A stretch of 27,106 nucleotides of DNA. It comes from Stenotrophomonas sp. UBA7346. GTDB lineage: Bacteria; Pseudomonadota; Gammaproteobacteria; Xanthomonadales; Xanthomonadaceae. Both the position numbers and the translations under genes were made by a program. The stretch covers positions 1 through 27,106 of the forward strand of contig DKPB01000092.1 in the NCBI GenBank assembly GCA_002471015.1, in the 5' to 3' direction. Below are positions 17,201 to 23,579 of the stretch, one piece after another. Below the pieces are notes generated by a model. It did not search any database. It was given only the letters and a program-made list of their open reading frames with translations, and was not told where the DNA came from. The stretch's first letter is position 1, and the number at the start of each line of letters is the position of its first letter.

Positions 17201-17332
17201 CTGCTCGGTGTCCTCCTTTGGTGGCTCGGTACTGGCTTGTTGTGCGGCTGCCGGCAGTGATGTGGCTGCGAGCAGGGCTGAAACCAGTGCATAGGTCAGT
17301 TGATTGCGCTTGGGTGTTTTTGGGCAGTTCAT
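14279..17332 (-). CDS. TonB-dependent receptor (copy B), first gene of the receptor-sulfotransferase-peptidase operon
   Basis: This 1017-residue outer-membrane protein begins with a Sec signal peptide (basic start, LTYALVSALLAATSLPAAAQ) and then a charged Glu/Lys/Gln-rich linker of about 30 residues. The plug follows: AAVTVTGSRISRDTFNSVSP, LSLRGLGPNRTLTLLNGRR, DRTEILKDGASSIYGSDAV and GVVNIITRTK. Barrel signatures include VRTSYGTSFRAPSLYEQF, and the protein ends NFTKDF with the terminal Phe used for outer-membrane insertion. Paired Cys in the extracellular part (for example in GCVAAPAL and DPCEDW) suggest disulfide-bonded loops. ATG 17332 has AGGGG about 8 bases upstream; an overlapping ATG four bases earlier is out of frame. 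It is divergent from mrp. The genetic linkage suggests its ligand is a substrate or product of the following two enzymes (inference). Confidence 0.95.
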   Translation of the reverse strand: MNCPKTPKRNQLTYALVSALLAATSLPAAAQQASTEPPKEDTEQTDAKSAESKQAATDMAAVTVTGSRISRDTFNSVSPVQVINREATKIAGIATTTGALQSLAVTAGSEQINASFGGFVVDGGGGVNTLSLRGLGPNRTLTLLNGRRIGPAGSRGSVGAVDLNTLPSIIVDRTEILKDGASSIYGSDAVAGVVNIITRTKIDSPSVEVYYNAPSAGGGEEFQWSAAAGTSHDNWWLSGSVEFYNRAELTVGDRDWSSKCPRPRWGRNTDGSYGRDDWINPATGEPGCWGLDAGGVTMNTIGTPFILGRPGPGNLGFYGTNFPGEDVGLPPGMDFFNRWRPRPGTTGANLDDFEGVDAFGRDTFDPRMLNESMYSPTTNVTGFLQGARDLNALGDAELYFDLLAHRRESRQTNYRQLLIDYPTGSPLLPESMRDFVTAAPPEDGTTNGLPVGVRTFIGFGNDKSEQTVNFFRFTGGLRGHLGAEWNYDLFLGYSRSDADYSMQSFISDRMAKTQDVVASGSGFVCRDTSDGCVAAPALTPAVIGGQLPADYINYIFRPVVGHTLFTEATGNFTVEGPLFDLPYGTVSAAVGAEYRRSKIDDSPDPNSVAHNLYGLTSSEATRGTDAVKEVFAEVEIPLLSGMKAAQELTLNTSWRYTDYDSYGSDTTYKIGLLYSPASWLSVRTSYGTSFRAPSLYEQFLGATTGFIGGGSDPCEDWTSLPEASPVRINCVSENIPDRFTQNSSITVAGMGGASTGIEAETSKAKTVGIVLKPEFPGWFGDLSLAADWFNITVDNSVAQLSGAAILNLCYGSNASDFNADAGWCRMVTRHENNTLTVNQNYVNIASNRVRGWDFTARYVRDIGPGEFRATANMTNFMDQSGRTFPGDPMVNWTGTVNSPQKTGVLELSYEFRNWLLWYGLEWIDDQDSYAYMADGDADLLASYEDTYDMKIGDYYKSSIAVRYKADKWSLNAGIRNLSDRQPPSLSTGVVSTFANAPIYSGYDLLGRSYFMNFTKDF

Positions 17333-17578
17333 TCATATCCCCTAGTCGAGAACCCGCTTGGCCCCGGATCGGTGCGGAAGAGGCCAGATTGGTTGCAGGC
17401 GAGACGGTTCGATCGCCGATCGAGCCGATTAACGTCGGCTGAACTTTTGGGGTCAACGGCAAAAGGCAGGCTCAGCAACAGCAGCACATCGGCTTGGTCA
17501 GTTCGGTACACACAAGGGGCCTGACTGGACCTGGTGAAGCCAAAAACACCGTCGTGCCGCGTTGGCGGACGGCCGCGC

Positions 17579-17584
17579 TATAGT
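17579..17584 (+). promoter_or_regulatory. -10 box (TATAGT) of mrp
   Basis: TATAGT lies about 35 bases before the preferred GTG start and 14 before an alternative ATG. Initiation near 17591 would give a leader of about 23 bases carrying the AGAGG ribosome site of the GTG. No strong -35 is seen. Confidence 0.5.
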
Positions 17585-17613
17585 TCGCGCTTGGAAAAAT
17601 GCAGAGGTTGTAC

Positions 17614-18468
17614 GTGAGTCGGTCGATTCCGCTGGGCGGTGCCCACAAAGTGCAGAAGGGGCTGTCGCCTCATCCGCGTATCCGCAATGTCATTGCGGTT
17701 GGCTCGGGCAAGGGCGGGGTGGGCAAGTCCACCACGGCGGTGAATCTGGCCCTGGCGTTGAAAGCGCAGGGTGCCAGGGTCGGCGTATTGGACGCCGATA
17801 TCTACGGCCCGAGCGTGCCGGCCATGCTGGGCCTGAGCGGGCGCCCGGAAAGCCCGGACAACAAGAGCATCGAGCCGCTGCGGGCATTCGGGGTGGAGGC
17901 CATGTCGATCGGCTTCCTGATCGAGCCGGACTCGCCGATGATCTGGCGCGGGCCGATGGCGACCTCGGCCTTGACCCAGCTGTTCAACGACACCCTGTGG
18001 GATGACTTGGACTTCCTGTTGATCGACCTGCCGCCGGGCACCGGCGACATCCAGCTGACCCTGTCGCAGAAGATCCCGGTGGCCGGCGCGGTCATCGTCA
18101 CCACGCCGCAGGACATTGCCACGCTGGACGCGCACAAGGCCTTGAACATGTTCGAAAAAGTCGAGGTGCCGGTGCTGGGTATCGTCGAGAACATGGCCGT
18201 GCATACCTGCAGCAACTGCGGCCATGTCGAGCATCTGTTCGGCGAGGGCGGCGGACAGCGCATGGCCGAGCAGTACGGCGTGCCGCTGCTGGGCTCGCTG
18301 CCGCTGGATATCGGCATCCGTGAACAGGGGGACGTGGGTGCGCCGATCGTGGTGGCACAGCCGCAGTCGGCGGCAGCCCAGGCCTATCTGGCGGCGGCGC
18401 AGCGCCTGGCCGAGGAGCTGGCAAAGCGGCCGCGGGCCAGCATTCCCATCGTCTCCTCGCTGCTCTGA
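17614..18468 (+). CDS. apbC: Iron-sulfur cluster carrier protein Mrp/ApbC
   Basis: This protein of about 284 residues is a MinD/Mrp-type P-loop ATPase. The deviant Walker A motif is GSGKGGVGKST (from Gly30, with the signature Lys in GKGG), followed by VGVLDADIYGPSVPAMLG and LLIDLPPGTGDIQLTL. The CxxC pair that holds a bridging Fe-S cluster at the dimer interface is Cys199 and Cys202 in HTCSNCGHVE. By family it assembles and transfers Fe-S clusters in the cytoplasm. It is the short form without an N-terminal DUF59 domain. GTG 17614 is preferred because AGAGG lies 6 bases upstream; an in-frame ATG at 17599 has a weak site and would add five residues. It is the first gene of the conserved block right of the accessory island, and probably co-directional rather than co-transcribed with dcd. 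Confidence 0.95.
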   Translation: MSRSIPLGGAHKVQKGLSPHPRIRNVIAVGSGKGGVGKSTTAVNLALALKAQGARVGVLDADIYGPSVPAMLGLSGRPESPDNKSIEPLRAFGVEAMSIGFLIEPDSPMIWRGPMATSALTQLFNDTLWDDLDFLLIDLPPGTGDIQLTLSQKIPVAGAVIVTTPQDIATLDAHKALNMFEKVEVPVLGIVENMAVHTCSNCGHVEHLFGEGGGQRMAEQYGVPLLGSLPLDIGIREQGDVGAPIVVAQPQSAAAQAYLAAAQRLAEELAKRPRASIPIVSSLL

Positions 18469-18531
18469 GCCGGGCGGGTGGTTGCCGGTGGCGGCCGGTA
18501 TGGCGCCCTGCGGCCGCTGCCCGAGCTGGGC

Positions 18532-18537
18532 TAGAAT
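18532..18537 (+). promoter_or_regulatory. -10 box (TAGAAT) of dcd
   Basis: TAGAAT occurs in the 120-base gap after mrp, giving a leader of about 45 bases with AGGA before the dcd ATG. The same hexamer is found before the YjgR-type gene at 25599-25604. The -35 is not clear. Confidence 0.45.
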
Positions 18538-18588
18538 CCATCACCCCCGGCCGCGGCACCGCCCCGGCGCCCCAACCAGGACCAATGA

Positions 18589-19161
18589 ATGAGTATCAAG
18601 AGCGACCGCTGGATCCGCCGCATGTCAGAGCAGCACGGCATGATCGAGCCGTACGAGGCCGGCCAGGTCAAGCAGGTCGACGGCCAGCGCATCGTCAGCT
18701 ATGGCACCTCCAGCTACGGATACGACGTGCGTTGCTCGCGTGAGTTCAAGGTGTTCACCAACATCAACTCGACCATCGTCGACCCCAAGCACTTCGATCC
18801 GAAGAGCTTTGTCGATATCGAGGCGGATGAATGCATCATCCCGCCGAACTCCTTTGCGCTGGCGCGTACGGTGGAGTTCTTCCGCATCCCGCGTGACACC
18901 CTGGTGGTGTGCCTGGGCAAGAGTACCTACGCGCGCTGCGGCATCATCGTCAACGTGACCCCGCTGGAGCCGGAGTGGGAAGGCCATGTGACCCTGGAGT
19001 TCTCCAACACCACGCCGCTGCCGGCCCGCATCTACGCCAACGAAGGTGTGGCGCAGATGCTGTTCTTCCAGGCCGACAAGGACGATATCTGCGAAACCTC
19101 GTACAAGGACCGCGGTGGCAAGTACCAGGGCCAGACCGGGGTGACCCTGCCGCGCACCTGA
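18589..19161 (+). CDS. dcd: dCTP deaminase
   Basis: This 190-residue enzyme deaminates dCTP to dUTP, which supplies dUMP for thymidylate synthesis. Family signatures are TSSYGYDVRCS, LGKSTYARCGI (substrate-binding Ser and Arg) and WEGHVTLEFSN with the catalytic Glu in TLEF, then GVAQMLFF. The C-terminal GGKYQGQTGVTLPR is the flexible tail that closes over the nucleotide. Length is that of the family. ATG 18589 is preceded by AGGA; the overlapping ATG at 18585 is out of frame. A strong hairpin terminator follows. Confidence 0.97.
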   Translation: MSIKSDRWIRRMSEQHGMIEPYEAGQVKQVDGQRIVSYGTSSYGYDVRCSREFKVFTNINSTIVDPKHFDPKSFVDIEADECIIPPNSFALARTVEFFRIPRDTLVVCLGKSTYARCGIIVNVTPLEPEWEGHVTLEFSNTTPLPARIYANEGVAQMLFFQADKDDICETSYKDRGGKYQGQTGVTLPRT

Positions 19162-19180
19162 GTGCGCCCTGGCGGGAAAG

Positions 19181-19206
19181 AAAAAGGCGCCGTCAGGCGC
19201 CTTTTT
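19181..19206. terminator. Bidirectional rho-independent terminator between dcd and the small membrane-protein gene
   Basis: The sequence AAAAAGGCGCC, loop GTCA, GGCGCCTTTTTTT forms a perfect stem of about 11 bp with A-run on one side and T-run on the other. It terminates dcd on the plus strand and the gene ending at 19231 on the minus strand. Confidence 0.93.
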
Positions 19207-19230
19207 TTGTGCAAATCCCGGCGGAGCGGC

Positions 19231-19398
19231 TTACTTGCCGCGTCCGAACAGCATGCCAATGCCGACGGCCACCAGGATGGCGGGCCACCAGGTGGCCAGC
19301 ATGGCGCCGATGTTGCCGTTGATCCAGCCAAGGTTCTTGGCCAGGAAGAACAGGCCGACGATGATCAGAATCAGGGCGGCGATCAGATTGGAGCGCAT
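19231..19398 (-). CDS. Small membrane protein, LiaF/DUF5668-like transmembrane region
   Basis: This 55-residue protein has two predicted membrane segments: LIAALILIIVGLFFLAKNLG and a second around ILVAVGIGMLF, joined by a short stretch with TWWPAIL. The pattern (GLFFLAKNLGW, then WWPAILVAVGIGMLFGR) resembles the LiaI/LiaF-like transmembrane region known from envelope-stress proteins, but no sensor or soluble domain is attached. Function is unknown. ATG 19398 begins the first segment; the open frame extends upstream to 19536 into the HIT gene but has no matching features. It lies 31 bases after the HIT gene on the same strand and is closed by the bidirectional terminator. Confidence 0.75.
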   Translation of the reverse strand: MRSNLIAALILIIVGLFFLAKNLGWINGNIGAMLATWWPAILVAVGIGMLFGRGK

Positions 19399-19429
19399 CG
19401 GCTTGCGGGTTCCGTAAGTGGGTAGGCGC

Positions 19430-19852
19430 TTATCGTAGCCGCTGACGCCAGATTTCGACACGCTCGGCCAGCACATCGGCATCAAAGCGCTGTGCCTTGC
19501 CGCTGCCCCATACCGGTCCCGGCCAAGCGGCGTCACCCTCGTGGCGACCGATCAGGTGCACGTGCAGTTGGCGCACGATGTTGCCGAGCGCGCCGATGTT
19601 GATCTTGGTGACGCTGGGCTTCTGCTTCAGGTGCTGCGAAATCTGGTTGATCTCGGCCAGCAGCAGGCGTTGCTGGGCGCCGTCCAGGTCGATCCACTCG
19701 CTCGCATCCGGTACGCGCGGTACCAGCACGACCCAGGGGAAGCGGTCGTCGTTCATCAAGCGGATCTGCGACAGGGGGCCATCGGCAATCAGCACGCTGT
19801 CGGCGGCAAGGCGGGTATCAAGTACGAAATCGGACGTCACAGCTTCGGTCAT
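19430..19852 (-). CDS. HIT family protein (nucleotide hydrolase/transferase fold)
   Basis: This 140-residue cytoplasmic protein has the histidine-triad signature as NIVRQLHVHLIGRHEGD. The two later His of the HxHxH pattern are present (His97, His99), while the first position is Gln95, a variation I recall in this bacterial subgroup. Other family blocks are DDRFPWVVLVPRV near residue 35 and HLKQKPSVTKINIGALGN. By family it probably hydrolyses a nucleotide phosphate ester or phosphoramidate, for example dinucleoside polyphosphates; the true substrate is unknown. Its ATG overlaps the stop of the upstream dienelactone-hydrolase gene (ATGA), so translation is probably coupled. Confidence 0.9.
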   Translation of the reverse strand: MTEAVTSDFVLDTRLAADSVLIADGPLSQIRLMNDDRFPWVVLVPRVPDASEWIDLDGAQQRLLLAEINQISQHLKQKPSVTKINIGALGNIVRQLHVHLIGRHEGDAAWPGPVWGSGKAQRFDADVLAERVEIWRQRLR

Positions 19853-20508
19853 CGCAGGTTCTCGCTGAAGAAGGCCAAGGTGCGTTCGCGCGCCAGGTTG
19901 GCGCTGGCTGGGTGGTAGTGCATGCCGACCTCGCGGTTGAAGGCGTGGTCGGCTGGATAGACATATACAGGCAAGTCGGGTTGCTTTTCACGGTGCGCTG
20001 CAACGGCGGCGGCCGGGATCGAGGCGTCCTGGTCGCCAAAGTGGAAGATCGCCGGGGCTTTGAACGCTGCATCCAGGAACGGTACGTTGCGTGCGCCGTA
20101 GTAACTGGCCGAGGGCAGGCCCAGCCGTTGCGCGGCCAACATGGCGATGGTGCCGCCCCAGCAGTAGCCGACCGTGCCGACCTTGCCATAGGGCGCTAGC
20201 ACGGCGGCGGCGGCTTCGACCACGGTTACCGCGCGGTCCACGCCCAGCTCGTCGACCAGCGCCTTGCCGCGGCTGACGCCGTCCGCGTCATAGTCCAGCT
20301 GCAGGTCCGGTTCGATCAGGTCGAAGAAGGAGGGCGCCAACACCGCATAGCCCTCGCCGGCGTACTGCTCGGCGACATGGCGGATATGCGCATTGGCGCC
20401 GAAGATTTCCTGTATGACCACCAGGCCGGCGCGCGGGCTGCCGGAGGGCAGGGCCTGCCAGGCGCGGACCGGGCCGAGTGGGGTGGGGAGGGTGATCCAG
20501 TTGGGCAT
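19849..20508 (-). CDS. Dienelactone hydrolase family protein
   Basis: This 219-residue alpha/beta hydrolase has the DLH family active-site pattern: nucleophile Cys116 in GYCWGG, Asp161 in FGDQDASIP, His188 in PADHAFN, and the conserved Glu34 in VIQEIFG. No signal peptide is seen, so it is cytoplasmic. Classical members open dienelactones in chlorocatechol breakdown, but no aromatic-degradation gene is nearby, so a general carboxylesterase or lactonase role is more likely (inference). ATG 20508 has GGAG about 8 bases upstream. It heads a minus-strand set with the HIT gene (ATGA overlap) and the small membrane-protein gene. Confidence 0.93.
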   Translation of the reverse strand: MPNWITLPTPLGPVRAWQALPSGSPRAGLVVIQEIFGANAHIRHVAEQYAGEGYAVLAPSFFDLIEPDLQLDYDADGVSRGKALVDELGVDRAVTVVEAAAAVLAPYGKVGTVGYCWGGTIAMLAAQRLGLPSASYYGARNVPFLDAAFKAPAIFHFGDQDASIPAAAVAAHREKQPDLPVYVYPADHAFNREVGMHYHPASANLARERTLAFFSENLR

Positions 20509-20540
20509 GGGGGAGGCTCCGGATTGATACGGCGAAAGGC

Positions 20541-20756
20541 GGTGTTCCTTCTCCCGCCTGCGGGAGAAGGTGCCCCGCAGGGGCGGATGAGGGGAGCTCT
20601 TAAAGCGGCGGGTCTGCTTGCCAGAAGCTTCCCCTCACCCCAAGCCCCGCTCCGCGCCCCGGCCCTTGCGCTGGCGCAAGGGCGTTCAACAGGGCAGGAA
20701 CCGGTGGTTCGTAAGCGCCCCTCTTTCACCCCGCAAGCGGGAGAGGGGCTTAAGCA
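20541..20756. repeat. Palindrome-rich intergenic repeat cluster (REP/BIME-like)
   Basis: Between the divergent DLH and rimO genes there are at least four hairpin-forming units: CCTTCTCCCGCCTGCGGGAGAAGG (20547-20570) written here as arms CCTTCTCCCGC and GCGGGAGAAGG; GCCCC-GCA-GGGGC (20572-20584); GCCCTTGCG-CTGG-CGCAAGGGC (20662-20683); and a longer one from GCCCCTCT to AGAGGGGC (20717-20749). GATGAGGGGAGCT and AGCTTCCCCTCACCC are also inverted partners. Such clusters are scattered in xanthomonad genomes as non-autonomous repeats. No gene lies within it. Confidence 0.7.
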
Positions 20757-20834
20757 GGGCATTGCTGCGGTTTGATTGATTATCAACCCCAGCGCCTATT
20801 AAGCCAGCCGCAGGGCGCCGCGCCTTCGGCCCGG

Positions 20835-20840
20835 TATACT
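20835..20840 (+). promoter_or_regulatory. -10 box (TATACT) of rimO
   Basis: TATACT in a GC-rich setting, 54 bases upstream of the rimO ATG, matches a sigma-70 -10 box well. No clear -35 is seen. It lies just outside the palindromic repeat cluster. Confidence 0.5.
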
Positions 20841-20894
20841 GCCCGGCTTTCCGGCCCCGCTGCCATTCCGGCCCGGCCCCAGGATTTCCAGATC

Positions 20895-22256
20895 ATGTCC
20901 CAGCTGAACCCCAAAGTCGGCTTCGTCAGCCTTGGCTGCCCGAAAGCCCTAGTCGATTCCGAGCGCATCCTCACCCAACTGCGGGTGGAGGGCTATAGCA
21001 TCGTGCCGTCCTACGACTCGGCCGACGTGGTGGTGGTCAATACCTGCGGCTTCATCGACTCGGCCGTGGCCGAATCGCTGGACGCGATCGGCGAGGCGAT
21101 GAACGAGAACGGCAAGGTCATCGTCACCGGCTGCCTGGGCAAGAAGGGTGACATGATCCGCGAGCATTACCCGGACGTGCTGTCGGTGTCCGGTCCGCAG
21201 GACTACACCACGGTGATGGAGGCGGTGCATGCCGCGCTGCCGCCCAAGCACGATCCGTTCGTCGACTTGGTGCCGGACTACGGCATCAAGCTGACCCCGC
21301 GCCATTACGCCTATCTGAAGATTTCCGAAGGCTGCAACCACCGTTGCAGCTTCTGCATCATTCCCTCGATGCGTGGCGACCTGGTGTCGCGCCCGGTCGA
21401 CGAGGTGCTGCGTGAGGCCGAGCGCCTGGTCAAGGGCGGCGTGCGGGAGCTGCTGGTGGTGTCGCAGGACACCTCGGCCTATGGCGTGGACCGCAAGTAC
21501 GCGCCGGGCACCTGGCGCGGCAAGGAATACGCTACGCGGATGAAGGCGCTGTGCGAAGGCCTGTCCGAGCTCGATGCCTGGACCCGCCTGCACTATGTCT
21601 ATCCGTACCCGCACGTCGACGACGTGGTGCCGCTGATGGCCGAGGGCAAGATCCTGCCGTACCTGGACATCCCGTTCCAGCACGCCAGCCCGCGCATCCT
21701 CAAGCTGATGAAGCGCCCGGGTGCGGTCGACAAGACCCTGGAGCGGGTGCTGCGCTGGCGCGAGATCGCGCCGGACATCACCGTGCGCTCCACCTTCATC
21801 GTCGGCTTCCCGGGTGAGACCGATGCCGAGTTCGAACAGCTGCTGGAGTTCCTCGATACCGCCCAGCTTGATCGCGTCGGTGCGTTCGCCTATTCGCCGG
21901 TGGAAGGCGCAACCGCAAACCAGTTGCCGGATCCGGTGCCGGAGGAAGTGAAGCAGGAGCGTCTGGCCCGTTTCATGGAAAAACAGGCCGCCATTTCCGC
22001 CGCCAAGCTCGAAGCCAAGATCGGCAGCGTGCAGCAATGCCTGGTCGATGCCATCGAAGACGGCATCGCCGTGGCCCGCTCCAAGGCCGACGCGCCCGAA
22101 ATCGATGGTCTGGTGCATATCCAGAATGCCGATGAAGCCAAGCTGCGCGTCGGCGACTTCGTCAACGTCGAGATCACCGACAGCGACGAGCACGATCTGT
22201 TCGGCGATGCGCTCATCGAAGCCAAGGCTGCACCGTTCGACCTCAAGGTGCTGTGA
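20895..22256 (+). CDS. rimO: Ribosomal protein uS12 methylthiotransferase RimO
   Basis: This 453-residue enzyme is a radical-SAM methylthiotransferase that adds a methylthio group to the conserved Asp of ribosomal protein S12. Both Fe-S clusters can be placed: the N-terminal UPF0004 domain has Cys15 (SLGCPK), Cys51 (NTCGF) and Cys80 (TGCLG), and the radical-SAM domain has Cys147, Cys151 and Cys154 (GCNHRCSFC). A TRAM domain (QQCLVDAIEDGIAVARS to DGLVHI and FVNVEI) ends the protein. SLGCPKALVDSE is typical of RimO rather than MiaB. ATG 20895 precedes the domain and has AGGA upstream; the frame is open to 20772 but crosses the predicted promoter. Its stop overlaps the GTG of the DUF3025 gene. 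Confidence 0.97.
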   Translation: MSQLNPKVGFVSLGCPKALVDSERILTQLRVEGYSIVPSYDSADVVVVNTCGFIDSAVAESLDAIGEAMNENGKVIVTGCLGKKGDMIREHYPDVLSVSGPQDYTTVMEAVHAALPPKHDPFVDLVPDYGIKLTPRHYAYLKISEGCNHRCSFCIIPSMRGDLVSRPVDEVLREAERLVKGGVRELLVVSQDTSAYGVDRKYAPGTWRGKEYATRMKALCEGLSELDAWTRLHYVYPYPHVDDVVPLMAEGKILPYLDIPFQHASPRILKLMKRPGAVDKTLERVLRWREIAPDITVRSTFIVGFPGETDAEFEQLLEFLDTAQLDRVGAFAYSPVEGATANQLPDPVPEEVKQERLARFMEKQAAISAAKLEAKIGSVQQCLVDAIEDGIAVARSKADAPEIDGLVHIQNADEAKLRVGDFVNVEITDSDEHDLFGDALIEAKAAPFDLKVL

Positions 22257-23092
22257 CCACAGCACCGGTCGCAAGCGATGCCGGCGTGGGCCGGCGTCGT
22301 TTTATAGCGCCATTGCGCGGGCAGGTGGATCCGCGCTGCTTTGATCATCCGCTGTTTGCGGATTTCCACGGTTCTGAAGCAATGATGCATTCGGTCGATT
22401 GGCCGGGCATCGATGCGTTGAATGCGCTGTTGCCCGTGCAGGGCAAGCGCTTCGTGACCCAGGACGACGCGCTGCTGGATGACGGCTTGCACTACGAACA
22501 GCGTATTGCGCAGGGCCGTATCGCCACCCGCGCGCAGAACTGGCATGACCTGTTCAACGCGCTGGTGTGGGCACGCCACCCCGTGATCAAACGCGCACTC
22601 AATGCGCAGCAGTGCCGGCATATCGCAGTGATGGGGGCAAGCCAGCGCAATCGCGCGCAGGCGGCGTTGACCCAGTTCGATGAAACCGGGCTGATCGTGC
22701 GTGTCCGCGATGCAGGCTTGCTGGCGGCATGGGATCGACATGACTGGTCAGCACTGTTCGATCCGGATGGGTGGTGCGAAGGCGATATCGCGGTCTGCGC
22801 GGTGATTGGCCATGCGCTGATGGAGCAGGCCTTGCTGCCCGATCGATTGCTGGTCGGGAAGTGCCTGGTTGTCGTTGGCGATGACGAAGTGGCTTGCGTT
22901 GCCGCAGTGGCTGCGGCCATCGAAGGCGATGCCTTGCTTGTGGATCCTGCCGAGTTGCGGCCGCTGCCGCTGGCCGGCATCCCCCATTGGCATGCGACTC
23001 AAGATGCGGCCTTTTATCAATTGACCGACTACTTTCGCCCGCTACGCGAAGGGCGGGTTTATCCGCCGCCGCTCAGGCTCAGCCGTAGCTGA
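22253..23092 (+). CDS. DUF3025 domain-containing protein
   Basis: This protein of 279 residues has no signal peptide or membrane segment. Its best block is QNWHDLFNALVWARHPVIKRALN, which with FDHPLF near the start and a C-terminal YFRPLREGR matches what I recall of DUF3025, a family of proteobacterial proteins of unknown function. The start is a GTG that overlaps the rimO stop by four bases (GTGA), with AGGTG close upstream, so translation is probably coupled to rimO. A shorter start at GTG 22286 is possible. Its last 14 bases overlap the end of greB on the opposite strand. Confidence 0.85.
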   Translation: MTTAPVASDAGVGRRRFIAPLRGQVDPRCFDHPLFADFHGSEAMMHSVDWPGIDALNALLPVQGKRFVTQDDALLDDGLHYEQRIAQGRIATRAQNWHDLFNALVWARHPVIKRALNAQQCRHIAVMGASQRNRAQAALTQFDETGLIVRVRDAGLLAAWDRHDWSALFDPDGWCEGDIAVCAVIGHALMEQALLPDRLLVGKCLVVVGDDEVACVAAVAAAIEGDALLVDPAELRPLPLAGIPHWHATQDAAFYQLTDYFRPLREGRVYPPPLRLSRS

Positions 23093-23579
23093 CGTCGAGG
23101 ATCGCGAAGCGGGTCAGGCCGCCGGGCAGCTCCACCGCGAACGCGTCATCGATGCGCTTCTTGAGCAGCGCCCGTGCCAGCGGCGAATCGATGCTGATCC
23201 AGCCCGCCGGCGCATCGGTTTCGTCGGGGCCGACGATCCGGTAGATGACGGTCTGTCCGGAGTCGACGTTCTCCAGCTCCACCGTCGCGCCGAAGAACAC
23301 GCCCTCCGGGTCGCTGGGGGTGGTGTCGACCACGCGCAGGGCTTCCAGCCGCTTGCTCAGGTAGCGTACGCGGCGGTCGATCTCGCCCAGCTGTTTCTTG
23401 CGGTAGGTGTACTCGGCGTTCTCCGAGCGATCGCCTTCGGCGGCGGCCGCCGCCAATGCCTTGACCACTTCCGGCCGTCGCTGCCGCCACAGTTCGTCGA
23501 GCTCGGCCTTGAGCCGGGCGTGGCCCTGTGCGGTGATCAGGGCGGTGCTTTTTTCTGCAGGGGGACGCCAGCGGCTCAC
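23079..23579 (-). CDS. greB: Transcription elongation factor GreB
   Basis: This 166-residue protein rescues backtracked RNA polymerase by stimulating cleavage of the nascent RNA. The N-terminal coiled coil runs about residues 15-80, and its tip carries the acidic pair in AEGDRSENAEY (Asp50, Glu53) that reaches the polymerase active site. The C-terminal FKBP-like domain has GVFFGATVELENV, ending IDSPLARALLKKRIDDAF and VELPGG. The length and RYLSKRLEALRVVD favour GreB over GreA. Its GTG start overlaps the stop of the upstream lipoprotein gene (GTGA), implying coupling. Its 3' end overlaps the convergent DUF3025 gene by 14 bases with no terminator between them. Confidence 0.95.
   Translation of the reverse strand: MSRWRPPAEKSTALITAQGHARLKAELDELWRQRRPEVVKALAAAAAEGDRSENAEYTYRKKQLGEIDRRVRYLSKRLEALRVVDTTPSDPEGVFFGATVELENVDSGQTVIYRIVGPDETDAPAGWISIDSPLARALLKKRIDDAFAVELPGGLTRFAILDVSYG

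Noticed and set aside
17333..17578. Gap between receptor B and mrp searched for a small precursor-peptide gene
   Set aside because: Short frames exist on both strands but none has a ribosome site plus plausible start; the gap is best explained as a divergent promoter region.
20949..22274. 441-residue minus-strand open frame, His/Leu/Arg-rich
   Set aside because: Antisense to rimO, which has all expected Fe-S cysteines; no recognisable family.
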